Positions 33,687-42,439 of a stretch of DNA of 64,000 nucleotides are shown here, in pieces (within the stretch, counting starts at the first letter, position 1; every line of letters begins with the position of its first letter). The notes under the pieces are model-generated. The model had not been told where the DNA came from. It did no database searches and was given only the letters and a program-made list of their open reading frames with translations. Position numbers and translations under genes: made by a program. The DNA comes from Streptomyces rubrogriseus (GTDB lineage Bacteria > Actinomycetota > Actinomycetes > Streptomycetales > Streptomycetaceae), in contig NZ_CP116256.1 in the NCBI RefSeq assembly GCF_027947575.1, positions 8,184,001 through 8,248,000 of the forward strand, read 5' to 3'.

Positions 33687-33992
33687 GCGAATGCGAAACC
33701 TTCCGGAGTCTCTCGTCGGCACGCGCCCGTCAACTCCGTGAATCGCGATTCGCAATACGACCGCCTCAATGCGGTCCACCACGGCAGGGGGAGAGAACGC
33801 GCCACACGGCGCGCTCTGCGGTGGCGCCGGGCAAATGGGATCAAACGATCTACCACCATACGCACCCTCCACCCCCGAAGGCAAACCGGCAGCACACGCC
33901 CGGCTCAGCCCCAGCTCAGCGGCTCGTGGATCGCCCGGCTGCCGGCCGCTGCCCGGCCGCCCGGCCGAGGCGCGCCCCGTCCACCCCGTCCG

Positions 33993-34550
33993 CTACGCCG
34001 GGGTCCCGGCCGCCGGTGCCGGCTCCCGCTGCTCCAGCTGGGTCCCGGGCGGTTCGTGCGCCGACGAGGACGGTTCGGCCACCGTAGGGTCCGGCGTCGG
34101 GGAGGCGGGCGGCTCCTCGGTCGGCGTCGGCTCCGGCTCGACCGTCCGGGTGGGCTCCGCGGGCGGCGTCCGGGTGGGCTCGGGTCCGTGGTTCCCGCCG
34201 TTCGGCGGCGGGGCCCCCGTCGGGTGCGCGGCGGGCGGCGCCGAGGCGGACCCCTCCTTCCCCTTGCCGCCCTCGCCGCCCTTCCCCTTGCCGTCGCCCC
34301 CGGCCCGGTCCCCGCCCGCGCCCTTCTTCCCCTTGCCGTGCCCCTCGTCCGCGGCCGCCGCGTCGTACCCGGCGTTCCCCCCGGAGACCGCGGGGCCGCC
34401 CTCCGGCACCTCGCCGCCCCGCTCCCCGGCGGACCGGGACGGCTTGGCGCCCCCTCCGGACCCGTCGTCGCCGACGCTCATGCAGCCGGCGGCGGCGACG
34501 ACGGCCAGGGCGGTGGCGGCCATACGGACAGGTACGTACAAGGGGCGCAC
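33993..34550 (-). CDS. secreted lipoprotein-like Gly/Lys/Pro-rich protein
   Basis: The 185-residue product has a short signal peptide with a Cys at its end (MAATALAVVAAAGCMSVGDD). The lipobox is imperfect because it has Ala at -3. The mature part is low complexity: Gly/Lys-rich (GKGKKGAGGDRAGGDGKGKG) then Pro/Thr/Glu-rich (PEPTRTPPAEPTRTVEPEPT). No enzyme motif is visible. It is probably an envelope-attached or secreted structural protein. GTG 34550 follows GGAGG at nine bases; an upstream GTG at 34604 lacks a site. Confidence 0.7.
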   Translation of the reverse strand: MRPLYVPVRMAATALAVVAAAGCMSVGDDGSGGGAKPSRSAGERGGEVPEGGPAVSGGNAGYDAAAADEGHGKGKKGAGGDRAGGDGKGKGGEGGKGKEGSASAPPAAHPTGAPPPNGGNHGPEPTRTPPAEPTRTVEPEPTPTEEPPASPTPDPTVAEPSSSAHEPPGTQLEQREPAPAAGTPA

Positions 34551-34687
34551 GGGCGGCCACCTCCGGGGGTCAAGGAGTCGACGTGCCCAACTCCCGTCAC
34601 CCACAAGAGGACACGCGCCCGGCGAGGCGGACTTGACCCGAGCGCGTCACCCGTACCCGGGGCACCCCGTCCGCACCCGGGCGCGCG

Positions 34688-35038
34688 TCACCCGTACCCG
34701 AGGGAGTGCAGCCGCGCGTCGTCGATCCCGAAGTGGTGGGCGATCTCGTGAACGACCGTCACCTCGGTCTCGGCGACCACGTCTTCACGCGTCGCGCAGA
34801 ACCGCAGCGTCGGCCCCCGGTAGATGGTGATCCGGTCCGGCAGCACGCCCGCGTACCACTCCCCGCGCTCCGTCAGCGGCGTCCCCTCGTACAGCCCGAG
34901 CAGCTCGGGATCGTCCGCCGGCGGTTCGTCCTCGACGAACACCGCGACGTTGTCCATCAGCCGCGTAAGCTCCGGCGGGATCCGGTCCAGGGCCTCGGCG
35001 ACCAGTTCCTCGAACTCCTCGCGCGTCATCTCCAGCAC
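34688..35038 (-). CDS. zincin-like metallopeptidase (Zincin_1 type)
   Basis: The 116-residue product consists of little more than a minimal zincin fold. The zinc site is TVVHEIAHHFGID (HExxH), and the N terminus is MTREEFEELVAEALDRIPPE. The size and motifs match the PF06262 family, whose cellular role is unclear. It is divergent from the metallophosphoesterase gene. GTG 35038 (reading MLEMTREEF) is the family-typical start; ATG 35029 is possible. Confidence 0.85.
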   Translation of the reverse strand: MLEMTREEFEELVAEALDRIPPELTRLMDNVAVFVEDEPPADDPELLGLYEGTPLTERGEWYAGVLPDRITIYRGPTLRFCATREDVVAETEVTVVHEIAHHFGIDDARLHSLGYG

Positions 35039-35109
35039 AGGACCATTGTCGGGTACGACCGTGGAGTACGACCCGCATATCCGCCCCGGGCCACGGGCAT
35101 ACGGGACCA

Positions 35110-36795
35110 ATGGCCCGCGTCCCCGCCGCAGCCCCGCACGCCCTGGCCGAGGTGATGAACCCCATCCGCAACATCCCGCGCATCCTCACCCGCCGCTACC
35201 GCGACCGGCGCGCACGCCGCGGCCGGCCCGCGTCCGCCACCCCCGAACTCGCCGCCCGCTCACACCCCTGGACCCGGGCCGCCGGTCTGGTCGCCGTCGT
35301 CCTGCTCGGTGCCTGGCTGGGGCTGCTGGTCGTCGGCAACGTCCGGGCCCCGGTCGGCCCCATGAACACGACGATGACCCTGCGCCCGTCGCTGGCCGGC
35401 GGTACGAAGATCAACGTCTCGCCGCTGGGCGCCCTCCAGCTCGACAGCCACGTCGCCCCGGTCCGCCTCGACGTCAACGTCGACCAGCTCGACCCCGCCC
35501 GCGCCCAGGCCCTCGTCGACCACCCCGAACGCCTCTCCGGGCTCCAGGACGAGGTCGCCCAGGACGTCGAGCACGGCACGCTCGACCTCGCCGTCCGCTC
35601 CTGCGTGGCCGTCGTCACCGGCGCCACGGCCCTCGGCCTCGTCGTCTACCGCCGCCCCCGGCGCGCGCTCGCCGCCGGGGGACTCGCGCTCACCCTGCTG
35701 GTCGCCTCCGGCGGCACCGCCTACGCGACCTGGAACCCCGACTCCGTCCTGGAGCCGAAGTTCTCCGGACTGCTCTCCTCCGCGCCCTCCCTGGTCGGCA
35801 ACGCGCGCAGCATCGTGACCGAGTTCGACGTCTACCAGAAGGAGCTGGCCCGGCTGGTCACCAACGTGACCAAGCTCTACGACGTCACCTCGACGCTCCC
35901 CGCCTATCAGCCCGACCCGACCACGATCCGCGTCCTGCACGTGTCGGACATCCACCTGAACCCGGCGAGCTGGAAGATCATCGCCTCGCTGGTGGAGCAG
36001 TACAAGGTGAACGTGATCGTCGACTCGGGCGACACGATGGACCACGGCACGGCCGCGGAGAACGGCTTCCTGGACCCCATCGAGGACCTCGGCGCCCCTT
36101 ACGTCTGGGTCCGCGGCAACCACGACTCCCGCGGCACCCAGGAGTACCTGAAGCACCTCAAGAACGTGCACGTCCTGGACGACGGCCACGCCCGGACCGT
36201 CGCGGGCCTGCGCTTCGCCGGCATGGGCGACCCGCAGTACACCCCCGACCGCTCCAAGGCGGACGGCGCCGAGGCCTCCCAGGAACTGGCCGGCGCCCGC
36301 CTCGCCTCCGCCCTGCGCGACCAGAGCGCGGCCGGCACCCCCGTGGACATCGCCGTCGCCCACGAACCGTCGGCCGCCCGCGAGGTCGACGGCGATGTGC
36401 CCCTCGTGCTCGCGGGGCACATCCACCACGAGGACATGGAGGTCATGAAGTACGGCACCCGGCTGCGCGTCGAGGGCTCCACCGGTGGCAGCGGCCTGCG
36501 CGCGGTCGAGGGCAAGTACCCCGACCCCATCCAGGCGTCCATCCTCTACTTCGACCGGGACACCCGGCGCCTCCAGGCCTGGGACGAGATCGAGCTGGGC
36601 GGCCTGGGCCTGACTACGGCCGAGGTCAGCCGCCATCTGCCGAAGGAGAACCAGCCGGGCGCGACGCCGTCCCCCTCCGCCACCAGCCCCTCTCCCTCCG
36701 CCACCAGCCCCTCTCCCTCCGGCACCGGCCCGTCCCCCTCCGGCACCGGCGCCTCCCCCACTGCCCCGGGCAGCCCCGCCCCCAGCACTCCGTAA
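35110..36795 (+). CDS. membrane-anchored metallophosphoesterase
   Basis: The 561-residue product has two membrane helices near residues 55-75 and 175-215 (AAGLVAVVLLGAWLGLLVVG; LALTLLVASGGTAYA). Next comes a calcineurin-like phosphoesterase domain with its metal ligands: HVSDIHLNP, DSGDTMDHG, VRGNHDSRG, AHEPSA and AGHIHHED. The C terminus is a Pro/Ser/Thr repeat tail (ATSPSPSATSPSPSGTGPSP). The substrate is unknown; phospholipid head groups or nucleotides are typical. ATG 35110 overlaps no neighbour. ATG 35155 is also possible. Confidence 0.88.
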   Translation: MARVPAAAPHALAEVMNPIRNIPRILTRRYRDRRARRGRPASATPELAARSHPWTRAAGLVAVVLLGAWLGLLVVGNVRAPVGPMNTTMTLRPSLAGGTKINVSPLGALQLDSHVAPVRLDVNVDQLDPARAQALVDHPERLSGLQDEVAQDVEHGTLDLAVRSCVAVVTGATALGLVVYRRPRRALAAGGLALTLLVASGGTAYATWNPDSVLEPKFSGLLSSAPSLVGNARSIVTEFDVYQKELARLVTNVTKLYDVTSTLPAYQPDPTTIRVLHVSDIHLNPASWKIIASLVEQYKVNVIVDSGDTMDHGTAAENGFLDPIEDLGAPYVWVRGNHDSRGTQEYLKHLKNVHVLDDGHARTVAGLRFAGMGDPQYTPDRSKADGAEASQELAGARLASALRDQSAAGTPVDIAVAHEPSAAREVDGDVPLVLAGHIHHEDMEVMKYGTRLRVEGSTGGSGLRAVEGKYPDPIQASILYFDRDTRRLQAWDEIELGGLGLTTAEVSRHLPKENQPGATPSPSATSPSPSATSPSPSGTGPSPSGTGASPTAPGSPAPSTP

Positions 36796-36801
36796 ACCGT
36801 T

Positions 36802-36831
36802 TTGGCGATACCTCTCGCCATCCCATATGCT
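36802..36831 (+). promoter_or_regulatory. promoter of the tRNA-Glu/Asp/Phe cluster
   Basis: TTGGCG (36802-36807) and TATGCT (36826-36831) are 18 bp apart, just downstream of the phosphoesterase stop and 45 bp before tRNA-Glu. The expected start is near 36838. Confidence 0.6.
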
Positions 36832-36875
36832 TCTCACGTCCCCGACGCGCTGCGAAGCGCCCAGGCGGGCCGATA

Positions 36876-36948
36876 GCCCTCATCGTCTAGCGGCCTAGGA
36901 CGCCGCCCTTTCAAGGCGGTAGCACGGGTTCGAATCCCGTTGGGGGCA
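36876..36948 (+). tRNA. tRNA-Glu (UUC)
   Basis: The 73-nt cloverleaf has acceptor GCCCTCA/TGGGGGC, anticodon loop CTTTCAA (TTC) and T-arm GGGTTCGAATCCC. It is the first gene of a three-tRNA cluster. Confidence 0.95.
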
Positions 36949-36982
36949 CGCAGTACATGTGCGACACTGTCGTACGAAGCTT

Positions 36983-37057
36983 GGTCCTGTGGAGCAGTTT
37001 GGAGTGCTCGCCACCCTGTCAAGGTGGAGGCCGCGGGTTCAAATCCCGTCAGGACCG
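36983..37057 (+). tRNA. tRNA-Asp (GUC), copy 1
   Basis: The 75-nt cloverleaf has acceptor GGTCCTG/CAGGACC, anticodon loop CTGTCAA (GTC) and T-arm GGGTTCAAATCCC. It is essentially identical to the copy at 41351. Confidence 0.95.
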
Positions 37058-37081
37058 CTGAGGTTTCACGTGAAACCTCGC

Positions 37082-37155
37082 GGCTGGGTAGCTCAGTTGG
37101 TACGAGCGATCGCCTGAAAAGCGATAGGTCGCCGGTTCGACCCCGGCCCCAGCCA
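37082..37155 (+). tRNA. tRNA-Phe (GAA)
   Basis: The 74-nt cloverleaf has acceptor GGCTGGG/CCCAGCC, anticodon loop CTGAAAA (GAA) and T-arm CCGGTTCGACCCCGG. It is the last gene of the cluster, with a terminator directly after it. Confidence 0.95.
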
Positions 37156-37160
37156 CAGCA

Positions 37161-37193
37161 AAGGCCCCGATCCCCGGATCGGGGCCTTGTTGT
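37161..37193 (+). terminator. terminator of the tRNA-Glu/Asp/Phe cluster
   Basis: AAGGCCCCGATC (37161-37172), loop CCCG, GATCGGGGCCTT (37177-37188), followed by GTTGTTGTAG, a T-containing tail. Confidence 0.85.
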
Positions 37194-37273
37194 AGTTGCC
37201 TGCGTTGCCTGGGCCGACGCCGCGGCAAAAGCGTTCGCCAGGTTTTTCCCGAGGATGAGATCCTGGAACCCGT

Positions 37274-40200
37274 ATGTCTACGCATCCTGCCCCCGCCCTC
37301 GGCACCCTCGCCCCCCGGCTGACCGAGCTGTCGCTGCGCGACGCGCACCGGCTCGGCCGCAGGCTGGAGGGTGCGCGGAAGATCCGCAAGCCGGAGGCCC
37401 GCGCCGCCGTCCTCGCCGAGATCGAGACGGAGGTGGCCAAGGCCGAGCAGCGCATCGGCGAGCGCCGGGCGCGCGTGCCGGCCGTCAGCTACCCCGAGCA
37501 GCTCCCGGTCAGCCAGAAGAAGGACGAGATCGCGGCGGCCATCCGTGATCACCAGGTCGTCATCGTCGCCGGTGAGACGGGGTCCGGGAAGACCACGCAG
37601 ATCCCGAAGATCTGTGTCGAGCTGGGCCGTGGCGTCCGCGGCATGATCGGGCACACCCAGCCCCGCCGGATCGCCGCGCGCACCGTCGCCGAGCGGGTCG
37701 CGGACGAGCTGGACACCCCGCTCGGGGAGACCGTCGGCTGGAAGGTGCGGTTCACCGACCAGGTGAACCCGGAGTCCACCTTCATCAAGCTGATGACGGA
37801 CGGCATCCTGCTCGCCGAGATCCAGACCGACCGCGAGCTGCGCGCCTACGACACGATCATCATCGACGAGGCCCACGAGCGGTCCCTCAACATCGACTTC
37901 CTGCTCGGCTATCTCGCCCAGCTGCTGCCCAAGCGGCCGGACCTGAAGGTCGTCATCACCTCGGCGACCATCGACCCGGAGCGCTTCTCGCGCCACTTCG
38001 GCGACGCCCCGATCGTCGAGGTCAGCGGACGCACCTATCCCGTGGAGGTGCGCTACCGGCCGCTCCTCGAGGAGGACGGCGACGACGCCGACCGCGACCA
38101 GATCACGGCGATCACCGACGCCGTCGAGGAGCTGATGGGCGAGGGCAAGGGCGACATCCTCGTCTTCCTCTCAGGCGAGCGCGAGATCCGGGACACGGCC
38201 GACGCGCTGGAGAAGAAGAAGTACAGATTCACGGAAGTACTGCCGTTGTACGCGCGGCTCTCGCACGCCGAGCAGCACCGCGTCTTCCAGCAGCACACCG
38301 GACGCCGGATCGTCCTCGCGACCAACGTCGCCGAGACCTCCCTCACCGTGCCGGGCATCAAGTACGTCATCGACCCCGGCTTCGCCCGCATCTCCCGCTA
38401 CAGCCACCGCACCAAGGTCCAGCGGCTGCCCATCGAGCCCGTCTCGCAGGCCAGCGCCAACCAGCGCAAGGGCCGCTGCGGCCGTACGTCCGACGGCATC
38501 TGCATCCGGCTGTACTCCGAGGACGACTTCACCGCCCGCCCGGAGTTCACGGACGCGGAGATCCTCCGGACCAACCTCGCCTCCGTCATCCTCCAGATGA
38601 CCGCGGCCGGCCTCGGCGACATCGAGAAGTTCCCCTTCATCGACCCGCCGGACCACCGCAACATCCGCGACGGCGTGCAGCTGCTCCAGGAGCTGGGCGC
38701 GCTCGACCCGGCGCAGAAGGACGTACGCAAGCGGCTCACCGACACCGGCCGCAAGCTCGCCCAGCTGCCCGTCGACCCGCGGCTCGCCCGGATGGTGCTG
38801 GAGGCGGACAAGAACGGCTGTGTCCGCGAGGTCATGGTCATAGCCGCCGCCCTGTCCATCCAGGACCCGCGCGAGCGCCCGGCGGAGAAGCAGGCCCAGG
38901 CCGACCAGCAGCACGCCCGGTTCAAGGACGAGAGCAGCGACTTCCTCGCCTTCCTCAACCTCTGGCGGTACGTGCGCGAGCAGCAGAAGGAACGCGGTTC
39001 GTCGTCCTTCCGCCGGATGTGCAAGCAGGAGTACCTGAACTTCCTGCGCATCCGCGAGTGGCAGGACATCTACACGCAGCTGCGCACCGTCGCCAGGCAG
39101 ATGGGCATCCACCTCAACGACGAGGAGCACCCCGCACCCGACGACCGCGTCCACGTGTCCCTGCTGGCCGGGCTGCTCTCGCACGTCGGCATGAAGGACG
39201 TGAAGGACGCCGGAGGGGAGGGCGGGAGGAACACGGGGAAGAACGAGTACCTGGGCGCGCGCAACGCCAAGTTCGCGATCTTCCCGGGCTCCGCGCTCTT
39301 CAAGAAGCCCCCGCGGTTCGTGATGTCGGCGGAGCTGGTGGAGACCTCCCGGCTCTGGGCCCGCGTCAACGCGAAGATCGAGCCCGAGTGGGTGGAGCCG
39401 CTCGCCGGGCACCTCCTCAAGCGCACCTACAGCGAACCGCACTGGGAGAAGGACCAGGCGGCGGTGATGGCGTACGAGAAGGTCACGCTGTACGGCGTAC
39501 CGATCGTGGCGCAGCGCAAGGTGAACTACGGGCGGATCGATCCGGAGATCAGCCGCGAGCTGTTCATCCGCAACGCCCTGGTGGAGGGCGACTGGCGCAC
39601 CCACCACAAGTTCTTCGCCGACAACCGCAGGCTCCTGACCGAGGTCGAGGAGCTGGAGCACCGGGCGCGGCGCCGGGACATCCTGGTCGACGACGAGACG
39701 CTGTACGACTTCTACGACCAGCGGGTGCCCGAACACGTCGTCTCCGGTGCGCACTTCGACTCGTGGTGGAAGCACAAGCGGCACGAGCAGCCCGACTTCC
39801 TCGACTTCGAGCGCGAGATGCTCATCAACGAGAAGGCGGGGGCGGTCACCAAGGACGACTACCCGGACTCCTGGCGGCAGGGGCCGCTGAAGTTCCGGGT
39901 GACGTACCAGTTCGAGCCGGGCGCGGACGCCGACGGCGTGACCGTGCACGTGCCGCTCCAGGTGCTCAACCAGGTCACGGACGAGGGCTTCGACTGGCAG
40001 ATCCCGGGCCTGCGCGAGCAGGTCGTCACGGAGCTGATCCGCTCCCTGCCCAAGCCGGTCCGCCGCAACTACGTACCCGCGCCGAACTACGCCCAGGCGT
40101 TCCTGGACCGTGCCGTGCCCCTTCAGGAGCCGCTGACGGTGACCATGGCGCGGGAGCTGAAGCGCATGGTGGGGGTGCCGTTCGACGCGGAGGACTTCGA

Positions 40201-41257
40201 CTGGTCGAAGGTCCCCGACCACCTGAAGATCACGTTCCGGATCGTTGACGAGCGGCGCCGCAAGCTGGCCGAGGACAAGGACCTGGAGGCGCTGAAGCTC
40301 CGGCTGCGCCCGAAGGCCCGCAAGGCGTTGTCGCAGGCCGCGGCAGCCACCGCGGAGCGCAGCGGCGGCGAGTCCCTGGAACGCTCCGGGCTGACGGACT
40401 GGACGATCGGCACGCTGACCCGGGTCTTCGAGACCCGCCGGGCCGGTCAGCCGGTGAAGGCGTACCCGGCGCTGGTGGACGACGGGCCGAAGGCGGACAC
40501 CGTCTCCGTCCGCCTCTTCGACACCGAGGCCGAGCAGGCGCAGGCGATGTGGAGGGGCACCCGGCGGCTCATCCTGCGCAACATCCCGGTCAACCCCGCG
40601 AAGTTCGCGTCCGAAAAGCTGACCAACCAGCAGAAGCTGGGCCTGTCCGCGAATCCGCACGGTTCGATCCAGGCCCTGTTCGACGACTGCGCCATGGCGG
40701 CGGCGGACCGGCTGATCGCGGACTTCGGCGGCCCGGCCTGGGACGAGGAGTCGTACCGCAAGCTCTACGACAAGGTCCGCGCGGAGATCGTCGACACCAC
40801 CGTCCGTACGGTGGGCCAGGTGCAGCAGGTGCTGGCGGCCTGGCAGGCCTGCGAGCGCCGTCTGAAGGCGGTACGCAGCCCGGCGCTGCTGGCCAACCTC
40901 CAGGACGTGCGGGGGCAGCTGGACGCGCTGGTGAAGCCCGGCTTCGTGACGGAGGCGGGGATCGGGCGGCTGCCGGACCTGATGCGCTACCTGGTCGCCG
41001 CGGACCGCCGGCTGCAGCAGATGCCGACCGGTGTGCAGCGGGACACGTCCCGCATGGAGAAGGTCCACGAGATGCGGGACGAGTACGCGTGGCTCCTCGA
41101 GCAGATGCCGCAGGGGCGGCCGGTGCCCCGGCAGGTCCTGGACGTCCGCTGGATGATCGAGGAGCTGCGGGTCAGCTATTTCGCCCACGCGCTGGGCACG
41201 GCGTACCCCGTCTCCGACAAGCGGATCGTGAAGGCCATCGACGCCCTCGCGCCGTGA
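37274..41257 (+). CDS. hrpA: DEAH-box ATP-dependent RNA helicase HrpA
   Basis: The 1,327-residue product has the normal HrpA length. Motif I is AGETGSGKTTQIPK (~98-111), II IIDEAHERSLN, III TSATID, V TNVAETSLTVPG, and VI QRKGRCGRTSDG. The helicase-associated (HA2) and OB-like regions follow, and then the long DUF3418 C terminus characteristic of bacterial HrpA (for example FDWQIPGLREQ, LIRSLPKPVRRNYVPAP). It acts on RNA in the cytoplasm; E. coli HrpA rescues collided ribosomes. ATG 37274 has GGA six bases upstream. tRNA genes lie on both sides. Confidence 0.96.
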   Translation: MSTHPAPALGTLAPRLTELSLRDAHRLGRRLEGARKIRKPEARAAVLAEIETEVAKAEQRIGERRARVPAVSYPEQLPVSQKKDEIAAAIRDHQVVIVAGETGSGKTTQIPKICVELGRGVRGMIGHTQPRRIAARTVAERVADELDTPLGETVGWKVRFTDQVNPESTFIKLMTDGILLAEIQTDRELRAYDTIIIDEAHERSLNIDFLLGYLAQLLPKRPDLKVVITSATIDPERFSRHFGDAPIVEVSGRTYPVEVRYRPLLEEDGDDADRDQITAITDAVEELMGEGKGDILVFLSGEREIRDTADALEKKKYRFTEVLPLYARLSHAEQHRVFQQHTGRRIVLATNVAETSLTVPGIKYVIDPGFARISRYSHRTKVQRLPIEPVSQASANQRKGRCGRTSDGICIRLYSEDDFTARPEFTDAEILRTNLASVILQMTAAGLGDIEKFPFIDPPDHRNIRDGVQLLQELGALDPAQKDVRKRLTDTGRKLAQLPVDPRLARMVLEADKNGCVREVMVIAAALSIQDPRERPAEKQAQADQQHARFKDESSDFLAFLNLWRYVREQQKERGSSSFRRMCKQEYLNFLRIREWQDIYTQLRTVARQMGIHLNDEEHPAPDDRVHVSLLAGLLSHVGMKDVKDAGGEGGRNTGKNEYLGARNAKFAIFPGSALFKKPPRFVMSAELVETSRLWARVNAKIEPEWVEPLAGHLLKRTYSEPHWEKDQAAVMAYEKVTLYGVPIVAQRKVNYGRIDPEISRELFIRNALVEGDWRTHHKFFADNRRLLTEVEELEHRARRRDILVDDETLYDFYDQRVPEHVVSGAHFDSWWKHKRHEQPDFLDFEREMLINEKAGAVTKDDYPDSWRQGPLKFRVTYQFEPGADADGVTVHVPLQVLNQVTDEGFDWQIPGLREQVVTELIRSLPKPVRRNYVPAPNYAQAFLDRAVPLQEPLTVTMARELKRMVGVPFDAEDFDWSKVPDHLKITFRIVDERRRKLAEDKDLEALKLRLRPKARKALSQAAAATAERSGGESLERSGLTDWTIGTLTRVFETRRAGQPVKAYPALVDDGPKADTVSVRLFDTEAEQAQAMWRGTRRLILRNIPVNPAKFASEKLTNQQKLGLSANPHGSIQALFDDCAMAAADRLIADFGGPAWDEESYRKLYDKVRAEIVDTTVRTVGQVQQVLAAWQACERRLKAVRSPALLANLQDVRGQLDALVKPGFVTEAGIGRLPDLMRYLVAADRRLQQMPTGVQRDTSRMEKVHEMRDEYAWLLEQMPQGRPVPRQVLDVRWMIEELRVSYFAHALGTAYPVSDKRIVKAIDALAP

Positions 41258-41350
41258 CGAAGCCCGTACGGAGGGTGAGTTCGACCGGCGGCCCACCCTC
41301 CTGTACAGTCTCTTCTCGCAGCGCAACGCAGAAAAAGCGCCGCGAAACCT

Positions 41351-41425
41351 GGTCCTGTGGAGCAGTTTGGAGTGCTCGCCACCCTGTCAAGGTGGAGGCC
41401 GCGGGTTCAAATCCCGTCAGGACCG
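41351..41425 (+). tRNA. tRNA-Asp (GUC), copy 2
   Basis: The 75-nt sequence has the same cloverleaf as the copy at 36983, including anticodon loop CTGTCAA and T-arm GGGTTCAAATCCC. It stands alone, 93 bp after hrpA. Confidence 0.95.
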
Positions 41426-41432
41426 CAGCAAA

Positions 41433-41470
41433 GAAGCCCCGCACCGAGTAATCGGCGCGGGGCTTCGTCG
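41433..41470 (+). terminator. terminator of tRNA-Asp copy 2
   Basis: GAAGCCCCGC (41433-41442) and GCGGGGCTTC (41457-41466) pair around a 14-base loop. This is the first of three related hairpins in the next 240 bp. Confidence 0.75.
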
Positions 41471-41490
41471 TCCAGCACCCCACACAACCT

Positions 41491-41566
41491 GCCCGCCACC
41501 CTGTCAAGGTGGAGGCCGCGCCCGCGGCGCAGCCGCAATGGGACACAGCAAATCCCGTCAGGACCG
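41491..41566 (+). pseudogene. tRNA-Asp pseudogene with a 28-bp insertion
   Basis: From 41491 to 41520 the sequence repeats the anticodon arm and variable region of tRNA-Asp (CCACCCTGTCAAGGTGG) with one mismatch. The bases GGTT of the T-loop are replaced by 28 bp (41521-41548, beginning CCCGCGGCGCAGCCGCAATG). The tRNA sequence then resumes to its 3' end (CAAATCCCGTCAGGACCG). The 5' acceptor strand and D-arm are absent, so it cannot function. Confidence 0.85.
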
Positions 41567-41690
41567 CAGTGAAGAGGCCCCGCCCGAGTGATCGGCGCGG
41601 GGCTTCTTCGTGTCCCGTCGGAACCGCAGGGAACGCCCCGCACCGGGCAATCGATGTGGGGCTCCTTCGTTGCCGGGGACGGTCCGGGGC
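41551..41690 (+). repeat. second and third copies of the tRNA-Asp 3' end plus terminator unit
   Basis: The unit 'CCCGTCAGGACCGCAG plus a GCCCCGC...GCGGGGC hairpin', first seen after the intact tRNA, recurs. At 41551-41611 it belongs to the pseudogene and its stem has one mismatch. At 41612-41672 it is more worn (CCCGTCGGAACCGCAGGG, with stem GCCCCGCA/TGTGGGGC). The three units become progressively more diverged. Confidence 0.75.
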
Positions 41691-41803
41691 CGTCAAACGC
41701 CCTGAGTGGCCCTCAGGGCGCCTCTCGCGGCCTTGACGGCGTCACTTTCGCTCGGTACTCCAAAGACAGGGCACAACCCCCGTGTGGCCCCCGGAGGTGG
41801 CGT

Positions 41804-41998
41804 ATGGCGACATCGGTCAGGCACGAGACGCGGGCCCTGCTCCGCGCGCATCTGTCGGCCGCGTCGTCGTACGGACACGTGACGCGCCACTGCCCCATCT
41901 GTCACCGGCTCCTGCGGCTCGCACTGGACTCGCCGACCCCACAGTCTCCGACAGGCCGTCAAGAGGGCGTCGACGACGGGAGCGCGTCCACGGCATGA
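41804..41998 (+). CDS. DUF6274-type small zinc-ribbon-like protein
   Basis: The 64-residue product starts MATSVRHETRALLRAHLSAA and has a CxxC motif in RHCPICHRLLRLAL. From memory this matches a small Streptomyces family annotated DUF6274. Function unknown; the Cys/His cluster could bind zinc. ATG 41804 has GGAGG six bases upstream, which decides against the longer open frame that starts inside the tRNA-derived repeats. Confidence 0.75.
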   Translation: MATSVRHETRALLRAHLSAASSYGHVTRHCPICHRLLRLALDSPTPQSPTGRQEGVDDGSASTA

Positions 41999-42295
41999 AA
42001 CCGCGCGGCCCCAACACCCTTGCTCCGCAGACCTCCTGGAGGCCACGCCTCCATTAGCGCACCGGCGCCGGATCCAACAACCGCCGCGGCATGTGACGGG
42101 TGTCACCGCATGAGTTTTTGGAACCGTGGCACTTACGACTCCCCTACAACTGATCAATTTAATATGTGCAATTGCACCACCTTCGCAGCGCCCGCACAGC
42201 GGATCCGACACCCCTCCCCAGACTCCGACAAGCCCGGACACAGGACAGGACACGAACCCGGACACCGACCCGGACACACACCCGGGCCCGGGCAC
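41999..42295. other. AT-richer intergenic region with palindrome and GGACA repeats
   Basis: I see no supported gene. It holds a notably AT-rich patch (42150-42175), a perfect 12-bp palindrome at 42166-42177, and a run of CCGGACAC-like repeats (42230-42290). The open frame through these repeats (42126-42503) has no ribosome site and crosses the bldC terminator. Confidence 0.5.
42166..42177. promoter_or_regulatory. perfect palindrome GTGCAATTGCAC in an AT-rich patch
   Basis: The 12-bp palindrome directly follows TTTAATAT, itself a possible -10. It is 130 bp beyond the bldC terminator on the non-bldC side. Shape and position suit an operator, but no downstream gene is evident. Confidence 0.4.
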
Positions 42296-42335
42296 AAAAA
42301 AAATCGCGCTGGACCCGGCGGAGTCCAGCGCGATC
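42296..42335 (-). terminator. bldC: bldC terminator with eight-T tail
   Basis: On the minus strand ATCGCGCTGGAC (42323-42334) pairs with GTCCAGCGCGAT (42303-42314) around an eight-base loop. The stem runs into eight consecutive T (A-run 42296-42303 on the plus strand). A full rho-independent terminator like this is uncommon in so GC-rich a genome. Confidence 0.9.
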
Positions 42336-42439
42336 AACGACGCACCTCTGTTGGGGCAGGGACGGCGTCGCTTGGAGCTGTGGTTCCGGGCGCCGCGACA
42401 GGTTGGGGGACCCGCCGTTCTGCCCGGTTATTCAGTTGT

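Noticed and set aside
29886..34751. A 1,621-codon open frame on the plus strand
   Set aside because: It is antisense to the permease and helicase genes. Its Val/Thr repeats are mirror images of the helicase RGG repeats.
38171..41326. A 1,051-codon open frame opposite hrpA
   Set aside because: Pure shadow of a strongly conserved helicase gene. The composition is not protein-like.
42230..42290. CCGGACAC-like repeats considered as a CRISPR or iteron array
   Set aside because: Units are 6-12 bp, uneven and without spacers. No cas or rep gene is nearby.
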